The notes: generated by a model not told the origin, from the letters alone. A DNA stretch of 64,000 nt from Euborellia annulipes (GCA_023213315.1 JAKCPI010007868.1:47551-111550); one strand, 5' to 3'. Shown: positions 19,078-29,712, numbered from the stretch's first letter. Program-made: numbers and translations.

Positions 19078-19560
19078 GGGCTCGCTGGTGTAGTGGGCTA
19101 GGGTGTCGGCTTCCACAAAGAAGATCCCTGTTCAAACCCTGGACGTGCCGGATTTTTCAATAAATAAAAATATCCTCAAGCAAGCCCTGTATTGGAATAT
19201 AGGATCTTACCACAATAGCCCCCAGGCAACTCTACGAGGAGAGGGAGTTGCTGTGACATCCCGTCCTGTGGATGGGACGTAAAGAAAGGTTCCTCTCAGT
19301 GATGCATACTTCGAAAGGAGTCGGTGCCGAGGGAGTCCCTCCTCAACTAGGACATCCTCCAGATCATAGAAGAGGTTTGGATAAAAGGAACCGTGTGGAA
19401 CCAGAAATAAGGATTAGTTCACTAGCTAGAGACAAAAGCAGGAGGAGGAGTTAGAGATAGGAAATAATGTAACTTTACGGGCTGCCGGTGGATGGCTACG
19501 GCCAGAGGCCGGTTGGGTTTGAGGTGTGTATCTTCGTGCTTATATGACACGTGGCTAGAT
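19078..19560 (+). repeat. T repeat: tRNA-headed element, copy 1
   Basis: Head GGGCTCGCTGGTGTAGTGGG (box A-like) and CTGTTCAAACCCTGG (box B-like). Body: CCTCAAGCAAGCCCTGTATT, GCCCCCAGGCAACTCTACGA, CGAAAGGAGTCGGTGC, CTACGGCCAGAGGCC. A second copy without the head is at 23440-23840. The CCTCAAGCAAGC..TGGAATA module is shared with Hel-G. Confidence 0.6.
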
Positions 19561-19681
19561 GGCAATACTAGGCTAGTTCAAAATTTATCCTGTAGAGTTC
19601 GTTCCATTCGCCAACAAAATAACATTTTTTTCATGAGTTTAATAACAAATACATTAGTGGCTTAAAAATCTGGATATAAAT

Positions 19682-20163
19682 CTCATTTTGCTCTCAAAAT
19701 TGTTTGAAGCCCACTTTACTCTTGTACTTTATATGAAAGATAGGAGAAATAGTTGCAATGGTAACAAAATATAAATATTTACACATGTTTATAAATTTTA
19801 CATGCCGGGGGGCCTGGCAACGGAGAAGAGCAACAGTCACCACAATCGTTGCGGTTAAGTGATGCCGAGCGCGGCGAAAGTTCGGGATTGGTGACCCCGA
19901 GCAATCAGCGTGTGGAACGCTGCCCCCCCCCCCCCGGTAGCCAACGGTACCTGTAATTTAAAAGTATACTAATAAAGAAATAACCCCTAAATGGCCTCTG
20001 TAGCCGAAAAGGGTTTAAAAAAAAAAAAAATTACATTTTGAAATATAATATATCGGTGGAAACTAAATATATCTGGACACAAAAAAATCTGGTGGGACAA
20101 GCACTTTCGATTACTGAAGAGAAAGTTGTGTGCAGTGCGACCAGTCACACCAGATTTTTTTGT
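19682..20163 (-). mobile_element. HPE copy split by a 5S-SINE
   Basis: Left part 19682-19803 and right part 20031-20163 join as one HPE in reverse. The hairpin is partly eroded (ACTTTCGATTACTGAAGAGA). Confidence 0.7.
19804..20030 (+). mobile_element. 5S rRNA-derived SINE (SINE3 type)
   Basis: Contains GGTTAAGTGATGCCGAGCGC GG..AAGT..GGGATTGGTGACC, aligning with the internal promoter of 5S rRNA (AATTAAGC..CGTCGGGCGCGG..AGTA.TTGGATGGGTGACC). TTACAT is duplicated on both sides (19798-19803, 20031-20036) and the tail is poly-A. The 3' body ends AATGGCCTCTGTAGCCGAAA AG, a motif also found in the tRNA-derived S-SINE. A 5'-truncated copy is at 48391-48534. Confidence 0.7.
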
Positions 20164-20928
20164 ATTTGAGTATATTTATCTTCTATGAGAGCATTAAAGA
20201 AAAAAACGCTAATGGGCACACACACACACACCACTTTTTTTTATTTACCTACTTCATTAACGAATTTTCTTAATCCTTTATTTAAAAAAATAAAAAAATA
20301 TATTCAAAAGTGCATAAAGAGAGAAAACTTTATTTTTTAAATCTTGAATAGATAATTATTTCAGACAAGTATCTCATCATCGAATTAAATTAACGCAAAA
20401 ATTTCTATTTCAAAAAAAAAAAAAAAGTGTTATTTATAGAAATGGTGATAATTTAGCTAGAAATGAGAAACGTCATCCACTCGCTTTTGATCTAGAATTA
20501 AAGGGGGGGGGGGGGTGGTTGTGTTAAGCCACACACAGAGCGATGCACCCTATTAAACGCCTCTCTTTTCTCTATTCAAAAGCAAGCACGCCGAGTAAAT
20601 GAGATTTTTTCAAATTATATAGAAACTGTGTCTGTGCTGTAGATTACATGTTGAGAGAGCTGTAAAACTATTTGTCGTTTGAGAGAGAGGTAGGTGTGTG
20701 TTCCTGAGCCAGGGGCCAGCCAGCCAGACAGCCAATCTTTATGGAAATAACGGCGAACGCGAATGAGAAGGGAGAAAGAAGCAATTTCAAATAACCAACC
20801 AACCAACCAACCACTGGACCCTATTTTTGTATTCTGCACACACATAAAAAGAACAAAAATATCATTATAATAATTAAATGTCAAATATTTTTTAATATGT
20901 CATATTGACATATGAGAAAAGGATTATT
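20164..20928. other. No gene seen; simple repeats
   Basis: (CA)n at about 20218-20231, a G-run near 20503-20515 and (CCAA)n near 20793-20811. Confidence 0.5.
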
Positions 20929-21383
20929 AGAGGTCGTCCACATATTACGTAACGCTTTAGAGGGGGAGGGGTCTAAACAAATCGCTACTAATTGTGACAT
21001 GGGGGACCCGGGGGTTTCTCTAAGTGTGACATAACAATTCAAAGTTGAATTTATAAAATCTTTTGAAAAATGATTTGTATAAGAAAGTAGTTCTATATAG
21101 GGACCGTGCGTGAAATATAGAGGCAGCACTATAGCCGAAGTAAGCGCTCTCTAGTGTTCTTTTGCCAAACTTTGTGGAATGTAAACATTCATTGCAAACA
21201 ACATAAAATATTTTAATGGAAAATGGAAAATGGAAAAAAATAATTAAATATGGATTTCAACCAGTTGTCAATAATATTATACGAGGCCAGAATGATGAAA
21301 AAGGAAAAAAAAATATTCAACTCAAATCATGTCTATGGGGTAGTTGAAAAAACAAATAATTTTGAAAGTGTCGTAAGCGTCAA

Positions 21384-22799
21384 AGACACATTTAAATCCA
21401 AATCATTCGTTTTATATTCAAGTTCTCATCAATATGAGGAAATAATGAATTTGGAACTTTAGATAAAATTTTAAAGTTCTTAATTCGTTGATTAGCCCGT
21501 TCAATATGTATCCTTACAGAAGCAATGTTTCATCTACTTCTTCCGGAATTGAATTGGTCTTTGGGACCAAAAGGAGAATTTATTAGTACTTATTAGTTTA
21601 TTATTTATTAGTAGGCCTACTAGCAGCTTTTAGTAATTCACGAATTTTTAATCGCCGGATGCGTCACAAGGATTGTGTATTTTTTACTTTCTCTTATCTA
21701 TGTATATATGTAATATATATATAGAGAGAAAGTATTGGATTCATGTCAAAAATTCGATGTCGAGATTTTGATGGATCTTCACGTTTTGAGGTCCCCTGAA
21801 TCCAAAAAAGTGGTTTTCGCGACATGGTCTGTCTGTCTGTGTGTCTGTCTGTCTGTCTGTCTGTGTGTCTGTCTGTGAACAAAATATCTCAAGAACGAAA
21901 AGAGCTAGGAGGTTGAAATTTTATATTTAAGTTAGGCACCCCCCTGAGACGTGACACGAAGCTTTTGAACAAAATCGGCCAAAAAGTACTAGTACTTTAC
22001 TGATGCACTTTTTCAGTTTTTTTCGATTTTCTCTAAATTTGCTCCAACGATTTTTTTTAAAATTCAAAAATCAATTATTTTTTAGATTCTCTATAAAATG
22101 TATATTCTCATTTTGTGATTGAAATCTTCTGAAGACCACTTTACTCTTGTACTCCATAGAAAAGATAGGAGAAATGGTTGCCATGGCAACAAAATATAAA
22201 TATTTTACTAAATTTTACATCTTGAATTCAATTGTACCCTACTGTCGGAAACTAAATACATGTCGACACAAAAAATCTGGTGTGACAAGCACAGAACACA
22301 ACTTTCGATTACCGAAGGTAAGAGAAAGTTGTGTGCTGTGCGCCAGTCACACCAGATTTTTTAAAAATATTTTCGCTTCCAGGAAAAATCGAGGGAATAT
22401 AAGACGGATGTTCGGATTTTTCGTTGTTTATAAAATGAGTATTACTACAAATTCTCGAATTTTGATTTGATACCCAGTCTTTTGGGTTTTCTCTGAAATC
22501 GAAAAAAAAGTTTTAAGGTTAAGTTTTTATTATAAAATAAAAGTCATAAATATTAAGAACCTGGTTAACAAAATGAGTTATTTACATGCGTCGAGTTTAA
22601 TCTCAAATTTCATTTTAATTATATAATATATTTGTAATTAATTTTGGACTTAGTCATAATTTTTTACTGTTTTTATCCACTGTTTACGTTTTGCTATTTT
22701 CATGTGGCTATCTGGAAATTTATAAAATTTCACTTTCACATCCATTCCAGGTTTCTGAAGTGATGTATTATTACAGCCACGGATACAGCAATTTTTTCT
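21384..22799 (-). pseudogene. THAP-DDE transposase pseudogene
   Basis: First coding part 22799-22653: KNCCIRGCNNTS..., then VKFYKFP and RKQWIKTVKNY, the C-x2-C, FYKFP and W of a THAP finger. Second part 22492-22368, after an acceptor-like TTTCGATTTCAG: NSRICSN-HFINNEKS and PSYIPSIFP, the Cys-His half of THAP. Third part about 21570-21384: KDQFNSG, a stop, then ASVRIHIERANQRIKNFKIL and VPNSLFPHID, the C-terminal part of DDE_Tnp_4. The start codon is lost, stops interrupt it, and the region with the catalytic acids is missing and occupied by an HPE insertion. The plus-strand frame at 21250-21462 is its shadow. Confidence 0.7.
21684..22362 (-). mobile_element. HPE, full length, inside the THAP/DDE transposon
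   Basis: Complete in reverse: ACTTTCTCTTATC end, expanded (GTCT)n at 21828-21880, all blocks, intact hairpin ending ACCAGATTTTTT. A/T-runs of six flank both sides. Confidence 0.8.
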
Positions 22800-23149
22800 T
22801 AAAGTCGACAAACTTCAAATAATCTCAATATATTTAATTAATAATTATTCAAAAATAAATCCCATGTTAAATATTTAACAAATCCCCCGACTAATTAAGA
22901 TGATTGCCACTAGTTGGCGCTAAGGTCTAGAAGCACGGTCCCTATTGTGACTTAATATTTGTAGGGGGTTTGTTTGTATACAAATCACATATATGTGACT
23001 AACTGTGACATGGGTGAGTGACTAGAAAATCAGTCAAAAAAGGGTTACGTAATATGTGGACGACCCCTTATTACACAATGGGTAAATAAGAGTTCTTGTC
23101 TCTTGTGCTAAGGGGCAACATCTAAAACATGATCTTGAAAAAATAAAAT

Positions 23150-23349
23150 TGTTTGAACTACACTTTACTGATGTATTTGAGCTTTTTTAATTGCGGCTCT
23201 TCCTTCCATAGAGCCAATGTTAAATCCCCATATGGGGATTTGCATGTTAATTTTGATTTACCTTTGGAACTTTTTACACATTTAAAAAAATGAAATTTTA
23301 TAATTACTTAGGATTCTCTATTGTGTATAAAATATCCAAATATGTGTAG
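23150..23349 (-). repeat. HPE subfamily 2 fragment
   Basis: GGCTCTTCCTTCCATAGAGC, AATCCCCATATGGGGATTTG and GTGTATAAAATATCCAAATA match the subfamily-2 middle at 26580-26760. Confidence 0.6.
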
Positions 23350-23439
23350 CTTGATTGCAGCTGCGTGTATAAGAAGGGGGAGGGGGGGGGGGGCGAGGAG
23401 GCCCGGGCCTTCCCCCCCGTAATTTTTCAAATCTATATA

Positions 23440-23840
23440 CCGGCCATATGCAAATAAAAATATTTATTTAATGTAAACAAATTCCTCGAGCGAGCCGTGG
23501 ATTGGAATATTGGATCTTACCACAATAGCCCCCAGGCAACTAACTCTACGAGGAGAGAGAGTAGCTGTGACATACCGTCCTGAAGGGTAAAGAGGTTACC
23601 TCTCAGTGATGCATTCGAAAGGAGTCGGTGCTGAGGGAGTCCCTCCTCAACTAGGACATCCTCCCCGCCCTAGCACATAAGAGGTTGGATAAAAGGCACC
23701 AGGAATATGGATTAGTTCACTAGCTAGAGACAAACGCAGGAGGAGGAGTTAGAGAGTTAGGAAATAATGCAACTTCACGGGGTGCCGGTAGGTGGCTACG
23801 GCCAGAGGATTTGAGGTGTGTCTTCGTGTACGTAAGCACC
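23440..23840 (+). repeat. T repeat, copy 2
   Basis: Matches 19140-19560 (GATCTTACCACAATAGCCCC, GATGCATTCGAAAGGAGTCG, CACTAGCTAGAGACAAACGC). The tRNA-like head is replaced by ATGTAAACAAATTCCTCGAG, the Hel-G form of the module. A G-run precedes it (23376-23394). Confidence 0.6.
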
Positions 23841-24430
23841 TCGATCAAATAAACGGGGATCCCGATTGGAATTTCAAATAATAAGGCCCTAAGGTAAAAA
23901 TACAATTAAACCACAGTTTACCCGAAAATAAATATTTTCATTTAATAACAGCAACAACACTCGTGAAAGCTCTAAATATTTAACTTGTTATTTCTCTCTG
24001 TGTAGCTATAATGACATTTATTTTTTTTTTTGTTAATTCTTATATTAGAATAGAATAGCAAGAGCGAGCGAGCGTCATGTCGTTTATTTTAATTTGTTTT
24101 GCGATTATTTTCTATGATTTTTGTTATGTAAAGTGTTGTTGTATGCACACTGGCCTTTTCAAAAAAGAGAGAGAGAAAAGGGAACAAAAATATTGGCGCT
24201 AATTTGCATATACATGACAACATCATTTATACAAAATTTAACCCTCTGACTCTATAGTCATAGTCCCTTACACAAGTAAACACAATGGATAGGGCTAAAC
24301 ATTCATAAGGCAGACTATTAGACTTGGCATGCCTCTCTCTCTTTAAAAATAGAAACATATTATCTTTGAAATTTACTAACAATAAAAAGTGAATGGAATT
24401 TTTTTTTTTATATAAATAACAATAAGTACT
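23841..24430. other. No gene seen
   Basis: AT-rich; short (GAGC)n near 24062. No supported exon. Confidence 0.45.
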
Positions 24431-24519
24431 CGCGTCTAGCTAGGGGAAGCCCCTCCCTTGACCCCCCTCAGCTGGCTCGGGCCCGCCTGCGGGGGACCCT
24501 CGCCTTTCCTTAATTATAG

Positions 24520-24779
24520 AAAGCAAAATTTTTTTTTTCTCATTCACACTCACACTCACAAACACATACACACAGTCTTTTCGGCAACTTAGGCCATTTA
24601 AGACTTTAGACGATAACCGTATGTATATGAATATATATCTATTGTGGGGTTCAGGCATTTCTATTTAAGCCATCTGGTATCCAAATGGCTTAAATAAAAT
24701 CATCGGACTGCCTGGGGTCCGAACCCGCTACGTTTGGTATAAGGGAGGACGCTACCTACTACGCCAAACCCGGGGGCAA
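24520..24779 (-). mobile_element. S-SINE
   Basis: Reverse copy; GTCTTTTCGGCAACTTAGGC tail core, GGTCCGAACCC box B, head ending AACCCGGGGGC. Confidence 0.7.
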
Positions 24780-24783
24780 GAAT

Positions 24784-25056
24784 TTTTTTTTTTTTTTTTT
24801 AAACATTCACACTTTTTCTCATTCACACTCACACTCACACACACATTCATACAGTCTTTTCGGCAACTCAGGCCATATAAGACTTTGACGATATCCGTTA
24901 TTAATAAATATACATATATGGGGTCCAGGCATTCTTATTTAAGCCATTTGGTATCCAATTGGCTTAAATAAAATCATCGGACTGCCTGGGGTCCGAACCC
25001 GCGACATTTGGTATATGAGGTTAGCACGCTAACCTCTACACCACGCCCCGTGGGCA
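24784..25056 (-). mobile_element. S-SINE
   Basis: Reverse copy with T-run, GTCTTTTCGGCAACTCAGGC, GTTAGCACGCTAACCTCTAC and GCCCCGTGGGC head. Confidence 0.75.
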
Positions 25057-25559
25057 AGAAAATTATTATTACTACGTATTCCAATCCAGAGCCTGCTTGA
25101 GGATTTGTTTACATTCATAGAATATATAAATGCAAAGAATACATTAATTTTTCATGTATACATTTCCTATGGGAGAAATCGTAACTTTAGGAATTAATAA
25201 CTCAAAAAGTTATAGGAATTTCGGGACCCGAGTATTTTTCCTGGGCTCTCCAATACGTCCTTTATAAATGCAAAATTTCGTTTCAAAATTCCAACGGGAA
25301 GTTGGTCAAACAGAGCGTGACAGACGGAGGGTGGGGGGGGGGGGGGGGGGGGGCACTTCGCTATGTTTTACAATTTTTTTCTAAATATTTATCATATATA
25401 TAATCGAGTCATATAATGAAAAATAGGGAGGGGGTTTTGGGAAGAAATTTCGAAGTTAATGAATATTTTACAGGTTATTGGGGGTACTCTAGAATGTCTA
25501 TCGCTAAGTTTCCGACCTCGAGGTCCCTGCCCTAACTTAGAGGGGTTGTAGGGCCAATA

Positions 25560-25880
25560 ACCTCAAAAATTTTGAACTTTTTTCGGTTTTTCGCTTACAT
25601 TTCGTAAACTAAGCCAATATTGTTCACCATAGTCCTCCTTACAGAGTTGTACATTTGCTAAAATTTGGTACAAAAAATGAATTTTTAAACGAAATATTTA
25701 ACCGAGAAACGGTCGGTCAAAAAGACTTTAAAAATTTTGAATTCTTTCAGTTTTTCGCTTATATTTCGTAAAACTATAAATATTTTCCTACTCGAGTACA
25801 AAATTGTAGAGCATTAAATTTGCTAAAATTAGGTACTTTATAAAACGAATTTATTAACCGAGATAGGGCAAGTAATTCCT
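25560..25880 (+). repeat. Two tandem units of about 160 bp
   Basis: AAATTTTGAA..TTTTTCGCTTA.ATTTCGTAAA, GTAC.AA.TTG..AGAG and ATTTGCTAAAATT.GGTAC recur in order, followed each time by AACCGAGA. Class unknown. Confidence 0.5.
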
Positions 25881-25914
25881 GAACGTAAAGACGATGGGTT
25901 GAACTAATTATATG

Positions 25915-26012
25915 TCCACAGAAAAAATCTGGAGAAGCACAGAACACAACGTTCAATTACTGAAGGTAAGAGAAAGTTGTGTGCAGTGCGACCAATCACA
26001 CCAAATTTTTTT
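25915..26012 (-). repeat. HPE hairpin only
   Basis: GAAGCACAGAACACAACGTT through CGACCAATCACACCAAATTT. Confidence 0.65.
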
Positions 26013-26427
26013 ATAATTTAATTTCAGCTGAATTTTTTTTTTTTTTTTTTGTATGTGGTTTCATTTAAATTAGACGAATAAGCAGAGTAACTCATTTGCA
26101 GTTTTTGTTACGAAGTTTTCTCTATTTAATTTAGTCCAAAATAAAATTTAAAAAAAATATATATACCAGGGTATATATAAATAAAATTACGAGTTGATTT
26201 GCATACTGAATATGGGGCAGTTTGAGTTCAAGATTTTTTCTAATCTAATTTTATACGAAATGTTCAAGAGAAGGAGAAATTTTCCTAATTGAATAAAAAA
26301 AAAAAAAAAAAAAAAAATTAACTTTAATATCTAGGAAGCTAATTTCTATCTCTTTCTTTCTTAAAAAGTACTTGATAATTTGGTGGTATTTAATTAAGGA
26401 ACTTAGCGCAAAGATAGAGCTCTCACT

Positions 26428-27075
26428 ATCGTCGGTAATCGAAAGTTGTGTACTGTGCTGGTCACACCAGATTTTTTGTGTCGAGATATATTTAGTTTCC
26501 GATAGCACCTTAGTTTCAAACTTGCATTTTAAATGTTGACTGCTTCAAATAAACTATGGTTATTTTTCAAAATTTTAATCTCATATTTGGACATTTTATA
26601 CACAATATAGAATCGTAAATAAATACAAAATTTCATAAGAATTGGAAAAAAAAATTTTAAATGCCTAAAAAGTTCCAACAAGGACCCCCTTTTGAATCGA
26701 AATTAACATGCAAATCCCCATATGGGGATTTAACATTGGCTCTATGGAAGGAAGAGCCAGAAAATGAATTTGAAAAATCTTAAATATTACATCAGTAAAG
26801 TGTACTTCAAACAATTTTCACGAAACATTTTACTTTTTAAAGAGCATCTAAAAAATAGATGATTTATGAAATGTAATCAAAATCGTTAGAGCTGATTTTA
26901 TTCAAAAACTTATTTTCACGGTACAGGGAGGTGCTTAATTTAAATATAAAATTTCAAACAAGTAGCTCATTTCCTTCATGTTTAAAATTGTCCACACAGA
27001 CCAATTTGCGGGACCCACTTCTTTGGAATCAGACGATCTCAAAACGTGTATATCCATCAAAATCTCGACATCGAA
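26428..27075 (+). repeat. HPE subfamily 2, lacking first hairpin arm
   Basis: Starts at TCGGTAATCGAAAGTTGTGT (second arm only), then AGCACCTTAGTTTCAAACTT, TGGACATTTTATACACAATA, GGACCCCCTTTTGAATCGAA and the 3' region to AATCTCGACATCGAA, where it meets an opposite fragment. Confidence 0.7.
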
Positions 27076-27395
27076 GGCACCCCCCTGGGACGTGACACGA
27101 AGCTTTTGATCAAAATCAGCCAAAAAGTAACTGCTATTACTTTACTGATGTACTATTTCAGTTTTTTCGATTTTCTCAAAAGTCGCCCCAACGATTTTGA
27201 TTAAAATTCAAAAAATTATTTTTATTTTTATTTTTTAGATGCTCTTTAAAATGTATATTCTCATTTCATCCTTGAAATATTGTGAAGCACACTTGACTTT
27301 TGTACTTTATAGGAAAGATAGGAGAAATGGTTGCCATGGTAACAAAATATAAATATTTTCCCATGTTTATAAATTTTATACCTTGAAACCTAATA

Positions 27396-28021
27396 CAGGG
27401 TGCCCGGAAATAACAGGTTCTCATAGAGAAATATGGAAGCCCCTTCTTGGTAGTTCACAATTTTAACACAGCTGAGATGCTGGTTGCATTTGACGCCTGT
27501 CTTCTCTCTTATGTGTAAATGGTGCAAAAAAATATTACGGTAGTCTCTACTTAAAAAATCTGGTGTGACTGGTCGCACAGCACACATGTTGAATTTTTTT
27601 TTTTTTTTTTGCTAATATCTCGAGAATCGTTTGAGATACAATGTTTAGCTTCCGTACACGATTTATGTTCATTATTCCGCTTGTTTTATGTGTAAAGTTT
27701 TTTGAAATCTCATTTGTCCCACAATCAGTGGCGTAGAAGTTGGGAGGGGTAAAACACTCAAAGTGCTTAAATCTACGCCACTGGCTTTTTCAAAAAGCTT
27801 TACACACAAAACAAGCGAAATAATGAACATAAAGAATCTAAACATTGTATCTCAAACGGTTCTCGAGATATTAGCAAAAAACAAAATAAAAAATTCAACT
27901 TTGACCCCCTGTATCTTGAAAACTAAGCATCTGGGCATATTAAGTTTATAGGGAAAAAAGTCTTATTTTTTCATGTAGAATCATCTCCTTTTCTAGGTAC
28001 TTGTTATTTCCAGGCACCCTG
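27396..28021. mobile_element. Element E, palindromic DNA transposon, TA duplication
   Basis: CAGGGTGCCCGGAAATAACA at the left and its mirror TGTTATTTCC-GGCACCCTG type end at the right. Inner arms 27583-27715 and 27783-27900 mirror each other (GCTAATATCTCGAGAATCGT). The left part is replaced by an inverted copy of DNA that now lies outside the element (27417-27582 against 28108-28292). Centre holds a 58-bp hAT-like mini-element. Confidence 0.6.
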
Positions 28022-28292
28022 TATAACGGCGGAAACTAAAAATATGTCGACACAAAAAAATATGGTGTGACAAGCACAGAATACAACTTTCGATTACCCA
28101 AGGTAAGAGAAAGTTGTGTGCTGTGCGACCAGTCACACCAGAATTTTTTTTTAAGTAGAGACTACCGAAATATTTTTTTGCAGCATTTACACCAAAGAGA
28201 AGAAGAAGGCAGGCGTTAAATGCAACCAGCATCTCAGCTGTGTTAAAATAGTGAACTACCAAGAAGGGGCTTCCATATTTCTCTATGAGGAT
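27417..28292. repeat. Inverted duplication of flanking DNA inside element E
   Basis: 27417-27582 is the reverse complement of 28108-28292, including the junction between HPE hairpin and a 135-base unique stretch (AAGTAGAGACTACC ... TTTCTCTATGAG). Because the HPE junction is copied, the left copy derives from the right one. Confidence 0.65.
27726..27783. mobile_element. 58-bp mini-element with hAT-like ends
   Basis: CAGTGGCGTAGA and TCTACGCCACTG, 12-bp perfect inverted ends at the centre of the palindrome. No target duplication seen. Confidence 0.45.
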
Positions 28293-28487
28293 AAACTTCA
28301 ACAACAACAACAAAAAATTCCTAATTAATTAACAAAAACTCGCTGTTTTATAAAAAATATACATGGCACAAATTCGTGCCAAAATAACAATGACAACTTT
28401 GTGCCTAATTATTTTATAACAAGTAAGATCATTGTAATTGAATTTCGCAACAGTGTTGTTTTATTTAAATTTGTATATTTTTGTAGC
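28293..28487. other. No gene seen
   Basis: AT-rich lead-in to the hammerhead motif, possibly part of the same unidentified element. Confidence 0.35.
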
Positions 28488-28531
28488 GAGGACTGAAGAT
28501 GGACGAATAAATTTGTCCGAAACGTCTCCTT
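28488..28531 (+). ncRNA. Hammerhead ribozyme, Penelope-like form
   Basis: GAGGA-CTGAAGA-T-GGACGAA-TAAA-TTTGTCC-GAAACGTC-TCCT. Core CTGANGA and GAAA intact; stem II seven pairs with one G.T; stem I AGGA/TCCT. ACGT before the cleavage C is self-complementary, so stem III would form between two molecules. Single copy here, no Penelope-like coding nearby. Confidence 0.65.
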
Positions 28532-29131
28532 TTCGGCATTTGGCATCAAAGGCTCTCTTCATTTGTCACCTTACTATTCTTTCCATTCCTAATTAACAAA
28601 AATTTTACCAATATATATAGAAAAAAGTCGGGATGCAATTCTCCCCCCACCCCCCTTTTACGAGTTTTATTGATTTCTCGATAGGACAATGGGCTTAGCA
28701 GCAAAAACATTCAATAATAATGAAATATCACTGAGCCCATAACCCGACACGCCATCCCCTTCTACCCCTCCAGAAAAAAAAAAAAAAATAACGTCGGATT
28801 CACGGCTCGTCAGGCGCGAAACGAACTCGTGGGAAGTGACGTCACAGGGGACAGACAGACAGACAAGGCAAGCGACTGGCTTAATTGTAGCTTACATCCG
28901 ACTACTTCATCCCTCTAAAGCCGAATGTGTCTGCTTTTATAAATTTAAAAAAAAAATTATTTCTATTTTAAATATAAAGACTTAAATAATAAGAGTGTCA
29001 TGGGATTATTCAGAAAAAAAAAAGAAGAGAATGTTATGTTTTTCTTTTTTTTGTTTAATGATTATCCTCTTAGCTCTTGAGTGGGGCTTTATAGTCTCTT
29101 GAAACAAGTCACTGTCTTTAGTTGCTTGATA
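28532..29131. other. No gene seen
   Basis: Includes a consensus CRE, TGACGTCA, near 28837 inside a GC-richer stretch (28790-28880). No exon supported. Confidence 0.4.
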
Positions 29132-29317
29132 GGCTGATTTTTACTTTCTCTTACCTCTATATATTGTAATATTTATATGAGAGAGAAAGTATTGGATTCA
29201 TGTCAAAAATTCGATGTCGAGAATTTGATGGATATACACGTTTTGAGGTCACCTGAATCCAAAAAAGTGGTTTTCGCGACATGGTCTGTCTGTTTGTTTG
29301 TCTGTGTTCAATTTAAA
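29132..29317 (-). repeat. HPE terminal fragment
   Basis: ACTTTCTCTTACCTC end to the (GTCT/GTTT)n block and CAATTTAAAGC, then joined head to head with a plus-strand hairpin. Confidence 0.65.
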
Positions 29318-29435
29318 GCAAAAAATCTGGTGTGACTGGTCGCACAGCACACAACTTTCTCTTACCTTCGGTAATCGATGGTTGTGAACTGTGCTTGTCA
29401 CACCAGATTTTTTGTGTTGAGATATATTTAGTTTA

Positions 29436-29712
29436 GTCAGATCACGACTAACAGAACAAAACAATTTCATTCTTCCTTTGTCCCCATGACCTCCCGTGAT
29501 TGGAACAAGCTCCCTGCGTCTATCTTCCCCAAAACCTACAATCTTCAGACTTTCAAGTCTAACCTCAACAGGCATCTTCTCAGTTCCCGCAGTTGAGTTT
29601 CCCCTTTATGCTTCTCCTTTTGTTTTATTTTCTTCCTGGCTGCATGTGACTATTGGTCATTATAGGTCTTCGGACCTTATGCACCCATTCCAAAAAAAAA
29701 AAAAAAAAAAAA
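29436..29712 (+). mobile_element. 5'-truncated LINE insertion with poly-A
   Basis: Holds an ORF2 C-terminus (next entry), a 3' UTR (TTTCCCCTTTATGCTTCTCC...TCTTCGGACCTTATGCACCC) and a 22-base A-run. AGTT may be the target duplication. Confidence 0.6.
29438..29596 (+). pseudogene. LINE ORF2 C-terminus (CR1/Jockey-like)
   Basis: 52 codons to TGA: RTKQFHSSFVPMTSRDWNKL, then PASIF and LQTFKSNLNRHLL. The pattern (R)..FF.PR.I..WN.LP.......L..FK..L is the standard C-terminus of reverse transcriptases of the CR1/L2/Jockey clades. Truncated at its 5' side on insertion. Confidence 0.65.

Larger units (their letters stand above)
20929..23068 (-). mobile_element. ISL2EU-like DNA transposon with THAP/DDE pseudogene
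   Basis: Terminal repeats AGAGGTCGTCCACATATTAC GTAACGC (left) and AGGGGTCGTCCACATATTAC GTAACCC (right, read inward). Between them lie, on the minus strand, a THAP zinc finger and the C-terminus of a DDE_Tnp_4 transposase, the combination known from ISL2EU elements. An HPE copy (21684-22362) is inserted between the two coding parts. Target duplication not resolved. The element is about 1.46 kb without the HPE, so much of the transposase is deleted. Confidence 0.7.
24435..25370 (-). mobile_element. Hel-G Helitron carrying two tandem SINEs
   Basis: GTCTAGCTAGGGGAAGCCCC, GGCTCGGGCCCGCCTGCGGG, CTTAATTATAGAAAGCAAAA, two S-SINEs, then ATTCCAATCCAGAGCCTGCT and the body to GAGCGTGACAGACGG and a long G-run. 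The SINEs occupy the same position as in the 13.8 kb and 14.6 kb copies. The TC end is eroded. Confidence 0.6.
27076..28155 (-). mobile_element. HPE fragment split by element E
   Basis: 27076-27395 (GGCACCCCCCTGGGACGTGA ... TTATACCTTGAAACCTAATA) continues at 28022 (TAACGGCGGAAACTAAAAAT and the hairpin to about 28145). TA is duplicated at 27394-27395 and 28022-28023. Confidence 0.7.

Noticed and set aside
21250..21462. 70-codon plus-strand frame with good ATG context
   Set aside because: The minus strand of the same bases encodes the transposase C-terminus; the plus frame is its shadow.
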